The notes below the pieces were generated by a model. The model was not told the origin of the DNA and did not search any database. It saw nothing but the letters and a program-made list of their open reading frames with translations. From positions 100,280 to 164,279 of the forward strand of contig NZ_JANQJQ010000025.1 in assembly GCF_028281565.1 (NCBI RefSeq): DNA of 64,000 nucleotides, written 5' to 3'. Below, in pieces: positions 52,482 through 61,104 of the stretch. The first letter of the stretch is position 1, and each line of letters starts with the position of its first letter. Position numbers and translations under genes: made by a program. Source of the stretch: Seonamhaeicola sp. (lineage in GTDB: Bacteria; Bacteroidota; Bacteroidia; Flavobacteriales; Flavobacteriaceae).

Positions 52482-52847
52482 TTAATTGTTTTCAGCTCCT
52501 CTGTTTATCCATTCTTTAATCAACGCCAACGAAGTGGCATTAAGGTCTCTGTGGTTGTCCTGAGCCAGTTTGGTGTAAAGTTTACTGCCATTGGCATTAT
52601 TGGCGGTAACATAATCCGGAACCAGAGCACTATATTCATTGCCTGCCCTTAAATCGGGATCTAAAGTAGCATTATGGCATTGTGCGCAATTGTCTGATAA
52701 AAATATAGGGATGATATCATCTGCAAACGAAACCGTTTCGGTAGGGTCTATAATAATTTCTTCCTCCTCTAGAAATTCATCATAATAACATGAAAAACAT
52801 AACAATGCTAAACTGCCCGTTAGAACAATTTTAAATAGTTTTTTCAT
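52482..52847 (-). CDS. Monoheme c-type cytochrome lipoprotein
   Basis: A 121-residue lipoprotein; the signal ends in LLCFSC with the modified Cys near residue 20. An acidic linker (EFLEEEEIIIDP) precedes one haem motif, CAQCHNATLDP near residue 54, and a C-terminal helix IKEWINRGAENN typical of haem-c domains of this type. It is co-transcribed with the DUF5777 barrel and could sit at the inner face of the outer membrane. Confidence 0.88.
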   Translation of the reverse strand: MKKLFKIVLTGSLALLCFSCYYDEFLEEEEIIIDPTETVSFADDIIPIFLSDNCAQCHNATLDPDLRAGNEYSALVPDYVTANNANGSKLYTKLAQDNHRDLNATSLALIKEWINRGAENN

Positions 52848-52945
52848 TTTTTTATTTTTTAATTATAACCGCCGGATTTTTTAAATAATCCTTATAGGTT
52901 ATATGGATTAGGTTTTAATAGAATTGACTATCCAGATTGGTGATT

Positions 52946-52972
52946 AAAGCCCGGGAAAAATTCCCGGACTTT
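52946..52972 (-). terminator. Terminator of the hexaheme gene
   Basis: AAAGCCCGGGAA and TTCCCGGACTTT pair with one G-T wobble position around a 3-nt loop. It lies 16 bp past the stop codon and separates the hexaheme gene from the cytochrome-DUF5777 unit. Confidence 0.75.
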
Positions 52973-52987
52973 AAAAATATCTAGTAA

Positions 52988-54031
52988 TTAATTTTCTAAT
53001 GCTTCAATGGAGTTTTTAAGTAATGCTCTGGTGTAAGCAGGGTTGTGGATACCTCTACTATTATCTTCTAAAAGCGTTCTATAATTCCATGCGGCCTGCG
53101 CAAGTTCGGCAGAGTATACACCCGGTACATAATAACCATCGACATCAAACATATTGTTTGCTGCCAGCAAAGCTTCTAATCTTGCCATGTCTGTAGACCA
53201 GCCTTCAATTTCGGTAGGAACACCGTTTTGATGACAGGATGTACACGCATTTTCTGTTGGAACCCAAGAGTGCAGCCCTTGTGAGTGATCCTCAGATGGT
53301 CCCATATGACAAGATACACAGGAGGCTCCTGTTCTATGTGTTGAAGATGCAACACCCGGATAAGCTTCGGTACCTGAAATATGGGCTCCCATGATACCCT
53401 CAAGCATGGTTGATTGCGGGCCATGGTGAGGTCCGAACCGTTTACTTGTAATTTCGTAATCTCCTGTTGATCCCGGAATATCGTAACTGCTTCTAGGTTG
53501 GTGACAAGTAATACAATTATTACTGGTGCCTCCAAAATCCAGAGTGGTAGTCCCGTCAATAACTAATGTCACAGGGTCGAAAGTTCTGAGGGCAAAGTCG
53601 TGCCCATCGTTTTCAAAATCGAAGGAACTGTGTTTATCATGACAGGTGGTACATGATATTGGAGAAGCATTTGCATAGCCGTCTATATGCGATTCTCCTA
53701 GTGTAATGTAATCTAAATAGCCCTGTTCTCCATGACATTGAGCGCATCGGTTGGTTGGGTCGTCGCCACCTCTAACACTTGCAAAGGTCCATGCAAAACC
53801 ATTTTGGTGACCTGAAAAGTCATACGAACTATTTATAGGTGCTCTATATGTGTTCGAATGGCATTCTATACATGCTACAGTGGCAGCATCCTCTCCATCA
53901 ATACCGTCAATTCCATCGACCCCGTCAACCCCGTCTTGTCCTGGAATTGGGGTATACTCACTCGTACAATTTGCTAACGTTATACTTAATGCTACTACCA
54001 TCAAGTATCGTATTAATTTAAAGGTTTTCAT
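52988..54031 (-). CDS. Hexaheme c-type cytochrome lipoprotein
   Basis: A 347-residue lipoprotein (lipobox LANC, Cys 22). Residues 31-47 form a collagen-like run of G-x-D triplets. Six haem motifs follow: CIECH 54, CAQCH 96, CTTCH 127, CITCH 173, CVSCH 238 and CTSCH 263, with additional histidines as likely axial ligands. The last 60 residues are helical. It is expected to face the periplasm or, if exported by a lipoprotein path, the cell surface. It has its own terminator and a palindrome 71 bp upstream. Confidence 0.93.
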   Translation of the reverse strand: MKTFKLIRYLMVVALSITLANCTSEYTPIPGQDGVDGVDGIDGIDGEDAATVACIECHSNTYRAPINSSYDFSGHQNGFAWTFASVRGGDDPTNRCAQCHGEQGYLDYITLGESHIDGYANASPISCTTCHDKHSSFDFENDGHDFALRTFDPVTLVIDGTTTLDFGGTSNNCITCHQPRSSYDIPGSTGDYEITSKRFGPHHGPQSTMLEGIMGAHISGTEAYPGVASSTHRTGASCVSCHMGPSEDHSQGLHSWVPTENACTSCHQNGVPTEIEGWSTDMARLEALLAANNMFDVDGYYVPGVYSAELAQAAWNYRTLLEDNSRGIHNPAYTRALLKNSIEALEN

Positions 54032-54101
54032 AATTACTATATTAAAATTTCAAAAAATGTTTTAAATAATAAATGAAAGTATGGAAATTCCCCTGTTTAA
54101 A

Positions 54102-54119
54102 ACATGATTTAAATCATGT
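54102..54119. promoter_or_regulatory. Perfect palindrome upstream of the hexaheme gene
   Basis: ACATGATTTAAATCATGT is an 18-bp perfect palindrome 71 bp upstream of the hexaheme start. Its core TGAT-N4-ATCA equals that of the FNR box TTGAT-N4-ATCAA with one base changed on each side. A Crp/Fnr-type operator is a reasonable guess. Confidence 0.45.
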
Positions 54120-54298
54120 AAATGCACTTCTTAAAGGTTGTAGGTCAGAGAGTTAAATAGGATATTTATGTCTTAATTTGGGACAGCCTTTTGTTACTGA
54201 TGTTTCCGGAAAATCAGGTAGCTATTAAGAGGATAATTAGGAGTTTATTTTGGCTGAATTTTGTGCTAAAAAAGAATCGTTTTCGTTAGAAAATAATA

Positions 54299-55366
54299 TT
54301 AAAATAATAAACAAACCGGAGAAGGTACTTCTATGGCATGTAAATAAGATAGTTTGCCACTCTCAACGTTGATTTTAAAAACAGATATGTTATGACTTTT
54401 TTGGTTGGCTACAAGCAGGAACTTTCCAGTTGGGTCTAAAGTAAAGTTCCTGGGCCAATTTCCATGAACACTTATGTTTTGAATTTTATCAAGGGTACCG
54501 GTTTTAGTGTTACGCTTAAAAACAGCAATAGAGTTTTCGCCGCGGTTGGAACCGTATAAAAAGTGTTCGTCTTTAGATAAATGAATATCGGCACACGAGT
54601 TGTTGCCGGTATAGTTTTCATCTAGAGTAGAATCTTCATCTATGGTTTGGAATCCGTTACCGATTCTTTTAACTGAAGTAACAGAACCACCATATTCGTT
54701 AATAATATAAATGAATTGCCCGTCTTTGGTCAATGCAAAATGACGTGGCCCCGGGTTACCTTTCATTTTAACAATTGCTTCGGATTTTAAACTGTAAGTA
54801 GCATCTTCTAATTTATATTGATATATGGCATTTCTTCCTAAATCGGATACAAACAGATCGTCTTTATAAAATTGGGCGGAATGTGCTCTGGCTTTTTCAG
54901 TTTCGGTATTATGGTCAAATACTTGCTGAGCGTCATTCAAACTGCCATCATTATTAAGGTTGTAAACAGAAACATTACCACCACCATAATTGGAAACTAC
55001 GGCCTTATTACCGGATTCATTTACTGAAACATGGCAGGGCCCTTTGCCGTTGCTGCTAACTGTGTTTAATAATTTTAAGGAACCATCCTGATTAACCTTC
55101 AGGGCACTAACAGCACTAACAGCACCTTCACCAACGGCGTAAATAGTCTTTTTATCGGGCGTATAACTCAGAAATGACGGATTATCAATTTTTAAGGCTA
55201 AAGTTAAATTACTTAATGCTCCGGTTTTGGTATTAAAATCGAGTTTATAAATACCTTCACTATCGCCTTGGGTATAGGTGCCAATATATAATGGAACGGT
55301 TTGCGCGGTGCAACTAAAGTTGAGTATGCTAAAAATGAATCCGGAAAAAAGTAATTTAATTTTCAT
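54299..55366 (-). CDS. Lactonase-type seven-bladed propeller, lipoprotein
   Basis: A 355-residue protein of the 6-phosphogluconolactonase (YbhE/Pgl) propeller family. The start at 55366 gives a lipoprotein signal ending LNFSC. VPLYIGTYTQGDSEGIYKL begins the first blade, SNYGGGNVSVYNL near residue 120 and GNWPRNFTLDPTGKFLLVAN near 315 are family segments. Exported members may hydrolyse sugar lactones in the periplasm or have lost activity. It stands alone. A TATTTTTG -7 match lies 21 bp upstream. Confidence 0.88.
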   Translation of the reverse strand: MKIKLLFSGFIFSILNFSCTAQTVPLYIGTYTQGDSEGIYKLDFNTKTGALSNLTLALKIDNPSFLSYTPDKKTIYAVGEGAVSAVSALKVNQDGSLKLLNTVSSNGKGPCHVSVNESGNKAVVSNYGGGNVSVYNLNNDGSLNDAQQVFDHNTETEKARAHSAQFYKDDLFVSDLGRNAIYQYKLEDATYSLKSEAIVKMKGNPGPRHFALTKDGQFIYIINEYGGSVTSVKRIGNGFQTIDEDSTLDENYTGNNSCADIHLSKDEHFLYGSNRGENSIAVFKRNTKTGTLDKIQNISVHGNWPRNFTLDPTGKFLLVANQKSHNISVFKINVESGKLSYLHAIEVPSPVCLLF

Positions 55367-55386
55367 ATGATGATTTTGATTAATTT

Positions 55387-55394
55387 CAAAAATA
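55387..55394 (-). promoter_or_regulatory. Putative -7 element of the lactonase gene
   Basis: On the minus strand TATTTTTG matches TAnnTTTG, 20 bp before the start codon. No TTG is found at the right distance for -33. Confidence 0.35.
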
Positions 55395-55526
55395 AAGCTT
55401 TTCAACGGATTTTTTTATTCACAACTGTTTATAAGTTTCATTCTTAAAACAAACTATTGTTTGTATTTTTATAAACTATAGATTGTAATTCTCAAACGTC
55501 TTTACGACAAACATCTAAACACATTC

Positions 55527-58500
55527 ATGTATTTAATTTTTGATACCGAAACTACCGGATTACCAAAACGCTGGGATGCGCCCATCACCGATGTTGATAA
55601 CTGGCCGCGATGCATTCAAATTGCTTGGCAGCTGCATGATGCTATGGGGCATTGTATCGATCATCAGGATTACCTGGTGCAACCGGAAGGGTTTAACATT
55701 CCGTATGATGCTGAAAAAGTCCATGGTATTTCCACAGAGTTAGCTCAGGAACAGGGGGTGCCTTTGGTTGAGGTATTGGAAAAATTTAATGAGGCGCTTA
55801 GCAGGACCAGGTTTGTAGTTGGACAGAATGTCAAGTTCGATCTCAACATTATGGGTGCCGAATTTGTTCGGGGAGATATAGCAAACCCTTTACAAGAGCT
55901 TCCGGTTTTGGATACCTGTACTGAGCATACCGCGAATTTATGTCAGATTCCCGGGGGACGGGGTGGCCGATTCAAGTTACCAACGCTTACCGAGTTACAC
56001 CAACATTTGTTCAATGTGCCTTTTGCTGAAGCTCATAATGCAACAGCCGATGTGGAAGCCACCACCCGTTGTTTTTTGGAGCTGGTTCGTTTGGGCGAAT
56101 ACACCAAAGAACAACTTGATGTAGACCAGGATTATTTTGAAAAGTTTGCCGAAGAGAACCCCGCTACTTTTCAGCTGATAGGCTTAAAGCATATTAACCT
56201 GAAACGGGAAAGTGCCAGGATCAGGGAACGCCTCCAAAAGATAGAAACAGAAGCTGTTTCTGCAGATACTATAGAACAGAATGTCTCTGATCTGGCTGAT
56301 GTTGATTTTGTACACCTGCATAACCACTCCCAGTTTTCGGTATTGCAATCTACTATGAGCATAAGTGATATTGTTGCCGCCGCCGCATCTCATAACATGC
56401 CGGCTGTGGCCCTTACCGATCATGGTAATATGATGGGGGCTTTTCATTTTATCAATGCTGTTAACAGAGAAAACAGTAATATAAAAGCCGGTATTGAAGA
56501 AGCCGAAGCAAACGGAGAAACTTCAGAAAAGCAACTTATAAAACCCATTATAGGCTGTGAGTTTTTTGTGTGTGAAAACCACCAGGACCGTTCCAGAAAA
56601 GATAACGGATATCAAATTGTATTGCTGGCGAAAAATAAAAATGGTTATCACAATTTAGCCAAATTATCGTCGCATGCGTTTGTAGATGGGTTTTATTATG
56701 TGCCGCGTATTGATAAAAAGCTCATTCAACAGTATAAGGAAGATATCATTGTTTTAACGGGAAATTTATATGGGGAGGTGCCGAGTAAGGTTTTAAATAT
56801 AGGTGAAAATCAGGCCGAAGAAGCCTTGCTATGGTGGAAGCAGGAGTTTGGAGATGATCTGTACATCGAGTTGATGCGTCATAACCAGGAAGATGAAAAT
56901 CGGGTCAATGCCACTTTAATAAAACTGGCGAGAAAGCACGATGTTAAATTAGTAGCTACTAACAATACTTATTATCAAAAGCAGAGTGACGCCAATGCAC
57001 ATGATATTTTACTGTGTGTAAAAGACGGAGAAAAACAGGCTACTCCTATTGGGCGGGGACGAGGCTATCGCTATGGGCTACCAAATCAGGAATACTATTT
57101 TAAGTCTTCTGAAGAAATGAAACAGTTGTTTCGGGATGTTCCGGAAGCCATCTTGAATATTCAGGAATTGGTTGATAAAATTGAAGGGTTTCAGCTGGCC
57201 CGTGATGTCTTGTTACCGGCTTTTGATATTCCGGATGAATTTAAGCATGATGAAGATCTGGTCGATGGTGGTAAGCGTGGTGAAAATGCTTATTTACGGC
57301 ATTTAACTTATGAAGGCGCTAAAAAACGTTATGGAGAACCTTTAACAGAGGAAATTACGGAACGCCTGGATTTTGAGTTGAACGTTATTGAAAATACAGG
57401 TTATCCCGGATACTTTTTAATTGTTGAAGACTTTATTCGCGAAGCCCGAAATATGGATGTGTCGGTTGGTCCCGGTCGGGGTTCAGCTGCCGGTTCGGTA
57501 GTAGCCTACTGTCTGTGGATTACCAATATAGACCCGATGAAGTACGATCTGCTTTTTGAGCGTTTTTTGAATCCGGATCGTATTAGTATGCCCGATATTG
57601 ATATCGATTTTGATGACGAAGGCCGAAGCAGGGTCATGGATTATGTGATTGAAAAATACGGTGCTAACCAGGTGGCGCAAATTATTACCTATGGTACCAT
57701 GGCAGCTAAATCGTCTATTCGCGATACGGCCCGCGTGCTTGATTTACCATTATTTGATGCCGATAGAATAGCCAAGTTAATACCCAATATGTCTAAACTT
57801 AATAAGATATTCGGGTTAGACGAAAAAGCTTTGGCCGGTAAATTCAGGGCTGAGGAATTAGAAAAGGTCAATCAGTTATTAAACATTTCCGAAGGGGATG
57901 ACCTGGAAGCCGAAACGGTTAATACGGCCAGAACTCTTGAGGGATCGGTTCGTAATACCGGAATACACGCTTGTGGCGTAATTATTACCCCGGATGATAT
58001 TACCAAGTTCGTTCCGGTATCAACTGCTAAGGATTCCGATTTATATGTCACGCAGTTTGACAACTCGGTGGTAGAATCCGCAGGCCTCCTTAAAATGGAT
58101 TTCTTGGGACTAAAAACCCTGACACTTATAAAGGACACGGTTAAGATCGTAAAAGCCAAACATGGTATTCAGTTAGATCCGGAAAATTTTCCGTTGGATG
58201 ATGAAGAAACTTATGCCTTATTTCAGAGAGGAGAAACCGTTGGAGTGTTCCAATACGAATCTCCCGGGATGCAAAAACACCTCCGGGATCTGAAACCAAC
58301 AGTATTTGAAGACCTGATCGCCATGAATGCCTTGTACCGTCCCGGCCCCATGGAATATATCCCAAGTTTCGTCAGGCGTAAACATGGTGATGAAGACATA
58401 GAGTACGATTTACCGGCTATGGAAGAATACCTCCAGGAAACTTACGGTATTACGGTATACCAGGAGCAGGTGATGTTGCTGTCTCAAAAGTTAGCGGATT

Positions 58501-59912
58501 TTACCAAGGGTGAAGCCGATGTACTGCGTAAAGCTATGGGTAAAAAACAAATTGCGGTTCTGGCAAAAATGAAGCCTAAATTTATTGAACAGGCCAGTTC
58601 CAATGGACACGATACCAAAGTTCTGGAAAAAGTTTGGAAAGACTGGGAAGCCTTTGCAAGTTATGCGTTCAACAAATCACACTCTACCTGCTATGCCTGG
58701 ATAGCCTACCAAACGGCCTATTTAAAAGCGCATTACCCGGCGGAATATATGGCGGCAGTTCTGTCTAATAACATGAACGATATTAAGCAGGTTACCTTCT
58801 TTATGGAAGAATGTAAGCGTATGAAATTAAATGTACTGGGCCCAGATGTTAATGAAAGTTATTACAAATTCTCGGTAAATAAAGACAACGCGGTACGTTT
58901 TGGAATGGGAGCCATAAAAGGTGTAGGGCATGGTGCGGTTATGACCATTGTTGAGAACCGGAAAAAGGACGGGACATATAAGTCTATTTTTGACCTGGCA
59001 AAACGTATAGACCTGAGAGCAGCCAACAAAAAAGCCTTTGAGAATTTAGCCCTGGCAGGAGGATTTGATTGTTTTAAAAGTACACACCGGGCACAATATT
59101 TTCACAAGGAAAGTGATCTGACTTTTTTGGAAATGGTTATTAAATATGCTCAAAAGCATAAGGAGAATGAAAATTCTGCCCAGGTAAGTTTGTTTGGAGA
59201 ATCCAGTGATGTTCAAATAGCAGAGCCTAATATACCGCCTTGTGAGGAATGGGGAACCATGGAGAAACTTGCTAAGGAAAGGGAAGTCGTAGGGATTTAC
59301 ATTTCAGGACACCCGTTAGATGATTTTAAAACCGAAATGAATACCTTCTGCAATGCTAACTTAGGCATGTTTAATACTTTAGAACCTTATGTAAACAGGG
59401 AACTGGTTTTTGGAGGGGTTGTGACCGATGTGCAGCACAGAGTCAGTAAACAGGGAAAAGGTTGGGGCTTATTTACTGTTGAAGATTATACTGATAGTTA
59501 TGAATTCAGGATCTTTGGTGAGGAGTATTTAAAATTCAGGCACTTTTTAATGGTCAACAATTTTGTGTTTGTAAAGACTTTTGTGCGCGAAGGCTGGGTA
59601 AATAAAGATACCGGCAAGAAAAGTGATCCGCGATTGCAGTTCAATAGTTTTCAGTTGTTACACGATGTTATGGAGCAATACGCCAAGAAGTTATCGCTGC
59701 AATTGGATATAAACGATCTAAAAGAGGACAAAATTCTACAAATTCAGGATTTACTAAGAATGCATCCCGGAAATCAGGCCTTGAATTTTGTGGTTTACGA
59801 CACAAAAGAGAAACTAAAACTCAATATGCCCAGTAGAAAGCAAAAGGTAAAAGTGTGCCAGGAATTACTGAATGAACTGGAAGAACAGCACATTCATTAC
59901 AAACTGAATTGA
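55527..59912 (+). CDS. dnaE: DNA polymerase III alpha subunit with fused N-terminal exonuclease
   Basis: A 1461-residue replicative polymerase. Residues 1 to about 190 are a DEDDh 3'-5' exonuclease: FDTETTG (Asp 6, Glu 8), VVGQNVKFDLNIMG near 100 and AHNATADVEATTRCF near 170. After a linker the PHP domain starts with HLHNHSQFSVL near 262, the polymerase palm has PDIDIDFDDEGR near 688, and a YAFNKSHS block is near 1045; the OB-fold and tau-binding region follow. It therefore carries proofreading in the same chain, unlike Escherichia coli DnaE, where the epsilon subunit is separate. It converges with the amine oxidase gene, 5 bp apart. Confidence 0.95.
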   Translation: MYLIFDTETTGLPKRWDAPITDVDNWPRCIQIAWQLHDAMGHCIDHQDYLVQPEGFNIPYDAEKVHGISTELAQEQGVPLVEVLEKFNEALSRTRFVVGQNVKFDLNIMGAEFVRGDIANPLQELPVLDTCTEHTANLCQIPGGRGGRFKLPTLTELHQHLFNVPFAEAHNATADVEATTRCFLELVRLGEYTKEQLDVDQDYFEKFAEENPATFQLIGLKHINLKRESARIRERLQKIETEAVSADTIEQNVSDLADVDFVHLHNHSQFSVLQSTMSISDIVAAAASHNMPAVALTDHGNMMGAFHFINAVNRENSNIKAGIEEAEANGETSEKQLIKPIIGCEFFVCENHQDRSRKDNGYQIVLLAKNKNGYHNLAKLSSHAFVDGFYYVPRIDKKLIQQYKEDIIVLTGNLYGEVPSKVLNIGENQAEEALLWWKQEFGDDLYIELMRHNQEDENRVNATLIKLARKHDVKLVATNNTYYQKQSDANAHDILLCVKDGEKQATPIGRGRGYRYGLPNQEYYFKSSEEMKQLFRDVPEAILNIQELVDKIEGFQLARDVLLPAFDIPDEFKHDEDLVDGGKRGENAYLRHLTYEGAKKRYGEPLTEEITERLDFELNVIENTGYPGYFLIVEDFIREARNMDVSVGPGRGSAAGSVVAYCLWITNIDPMKYDLLFERFLNPDRISMPDIDIDFDDEGRSRVMDYVIEKYGANQVAQIITYGTMAAKSSIRDTARVLDLPLFDADRIAKLIPNMSKLNKIFGLDEKALAGKFRAEELEKVNQLLNISEGDDLEAETVNTARTLEGSVRNTGIHACGVIITPDDITKFVPVSTAKDSDLYVTQFDNSVVESAGLLKMDFLGLKTLTLIKDTVKIVKAKHGIQLDPENFPLDDEETYALFQRGETVGVFQYESPGMQKHLRDLKPTVFEDLIAMNALYRPGPMEYIPSFVRRKHGDEDIEYDLPAMEEYLQETYGITVYQEQVMLLSQKLADFTKGEADVLRKAMGKKQIAVLAKMKPKFIEQASSNGHDTKVLEKVWKDWEAFASYAFNKSHSTCYAWIAYQTAYLKAHYPAEYMAAVLSNNMNDIKQVTFFMEECKRMKLNVLGPDVNESYYKFSVNKDNAVRFGMGAIKGVGHGAVMTIVENRKKDGTYKSIFDLAKRIDLRAANKKAFENLALAGGFDCFKSTHRAQYFHKESDLTFLEMVIKYAQKHKENENSAQVSLFGESSDVQIAEPNIPPCEEWGTMEKLAKEREVVGIYISGHPLDDFKTEMNTFCNANLGMFNTLEPYVNRELVFGGVVTDVQHRVSKQGKGWGLFTVEDYTDSYEFRIFGEEYLKFRHFLMVNNFVFVKTFVREGWVNKDTGKKSDPRLQFNSFQLLHDVMEQYAKKLSLQLDINDLKEDKILQIQDLLRMHPGNQALNFVVYDTKEKLKLNMPSRKQKVKVCQELLNELEEQHIHYKLN

Positions 59913-59917
59913 TACCG

Positions 59918-61087
59918 CTATCCCAGTAATTCACTTACCGCTCTTTTGGCAGATCGGGCCGCTGCATGAACGCTGCTCCAGTCTTCTCCTGTGGTATAGG
60001 CATCGCCGGCAAAGTATAAGGTGTTGCCTACAGACTCGCCTAAGCTTCGGAACAGTCGCCAGTTCTCTTCGTCGTGTACATAGGCACCATTGGCGTACGG
60101 CTCTTTATTCCAGTTTTGGAACGTATGTTTTATGTAATTGGCAGAGGCCTTCCCATCAAAAATGGCATCTAATTCTGTTAGCATATAATCAATGAGCTGG
60201 CTATCCGAAAGATTCACATAGGGCAGTGTGCCTGTACCCACTGCAAATAACCCCAAAATATGTTCTATGGTATTTTGCCCATAGGCAGCGTCATAATACA
60301 ATTTCTGTCCAGCCGAGGCCGGACTAATGTCATAGGCAATAAAGGTAGGATAGAATTTTTCTTTAAAGGCAATAAATGCCTTGCAGCCATCCCAAACAGT
60401 CACATTTTTTATAGCATCCAATTTAGCACTGGGTAATTCTGGTGTGAAGGTTATGGCCCCATTCTGAAGCATTTTAACGGGAACGGTGACAATAACCTTA
60501 TCGGCCCGAAAGGTTTCGGTAGCCGTACTTACGGTCACTTGGTTACCTGAATAATCTACAGATTGTACCACCTTATTATAGGCAATTTTTGTTTCAATAG
60601 ATGGCACTACATACTGCTCAAAGAAATCTAGCCAAGACCCATTGATAAATTTTTGATCAATGGTAAAACCAACGTCTCGCGGACTAACTTGCATACCTTC
60701 AAATAGACCAAAATCAGTACTGTGGTCATAGGGTGTGGTCTTGGTTTCTACCCGGATACTGGAATCGTTCACAATTTCATCTAAAATACCGCGCTCCACA
60801 TGCAGCCATTCCGCACCCAAAGGGATAGGGAAGTCGGCAAAGGTTTTGTTCCGTTTTGTGCGCCCGCCGTAATAGGCGTTTGCCTCCAGAACCTGAACGT
60901 CTATACCGCGTTGATTTAAGAGGTAAGCGGACGTAAGACCTGCCGGTCCGGCACCAATTATAATTACCTTTTTTATATTGTTAGCGCCACCACTATCGGT
61001 AGTATCGCTACAGGAGCCCATTGTAGACTGCAGTGGTAAGCCAATACCAAGGATACCACATATTTTAACAAATTCTTTTCGCGTCAT
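59918..61087 (-). CDS. Flavin-containing amine oxidase-like protein, exported
   Basis: A 389-residue FAD enzyme, short for the family. An N-terminal export signal has TRKEFVKICGILGIG and a lipobox-like STMGSC near residue 26. The dinucleotide fold is KVIIIGAGPAGLTSAYLLNQ near residue 40, followed by GGRTKR near 73, and the C-terminal flavin contact is LYFAGDAYTTGEDWSSVHAA near 355. It would oxidise an amine or related compound outside the cytoplasm. It lies 17 bp after the TonB receptor gene in the same operon. Confidence 0.88.
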   Translation of the reverse strand: MTRKEFVKICGILGIGLPLQSTMGSCSDTTDSGGANNIKKVIIIGAGPAGLTSAYLLNQRGIDVQVLEANAYYGGRTKRNKTFADFPIPLGAEWLHVERGILDEIVNDSSIRVETKTTPYDHSTDFGLFEGMQVSPRDVGFTIDQKFINGSWLDFFEQYVVPSIETKIAYNKVVQSVDYSGNQVTVSTATETFRADKVIVTVPVKMLQNGAITFTPELPSAKLDAIKNVTVWDGCKAFIAFKEKFYPTFIAYDISPASAGQKLYYDAAYGQNTIEHILGLFAVGTGTLPYVNLSDSQLIDYMLTELDAIFDGKASANYIKHTFQNWNKEPYANGAYVHDEENWRLFRSLGESVGNTLYFAGDAYTTGEDWSSVHAAARSAKRAVSELLG

Positions 61088-61104
61088 CTCTTCAAATTAA
61101 AAAA

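Noticed and set aside
53176..53559. 127-codon ORF on the minus strand within the hexaheme gene
   Set aside because: It is an out-of-frame shadow of the hexaheme gene, whose frame holds six CxxCH motifs and a signal.
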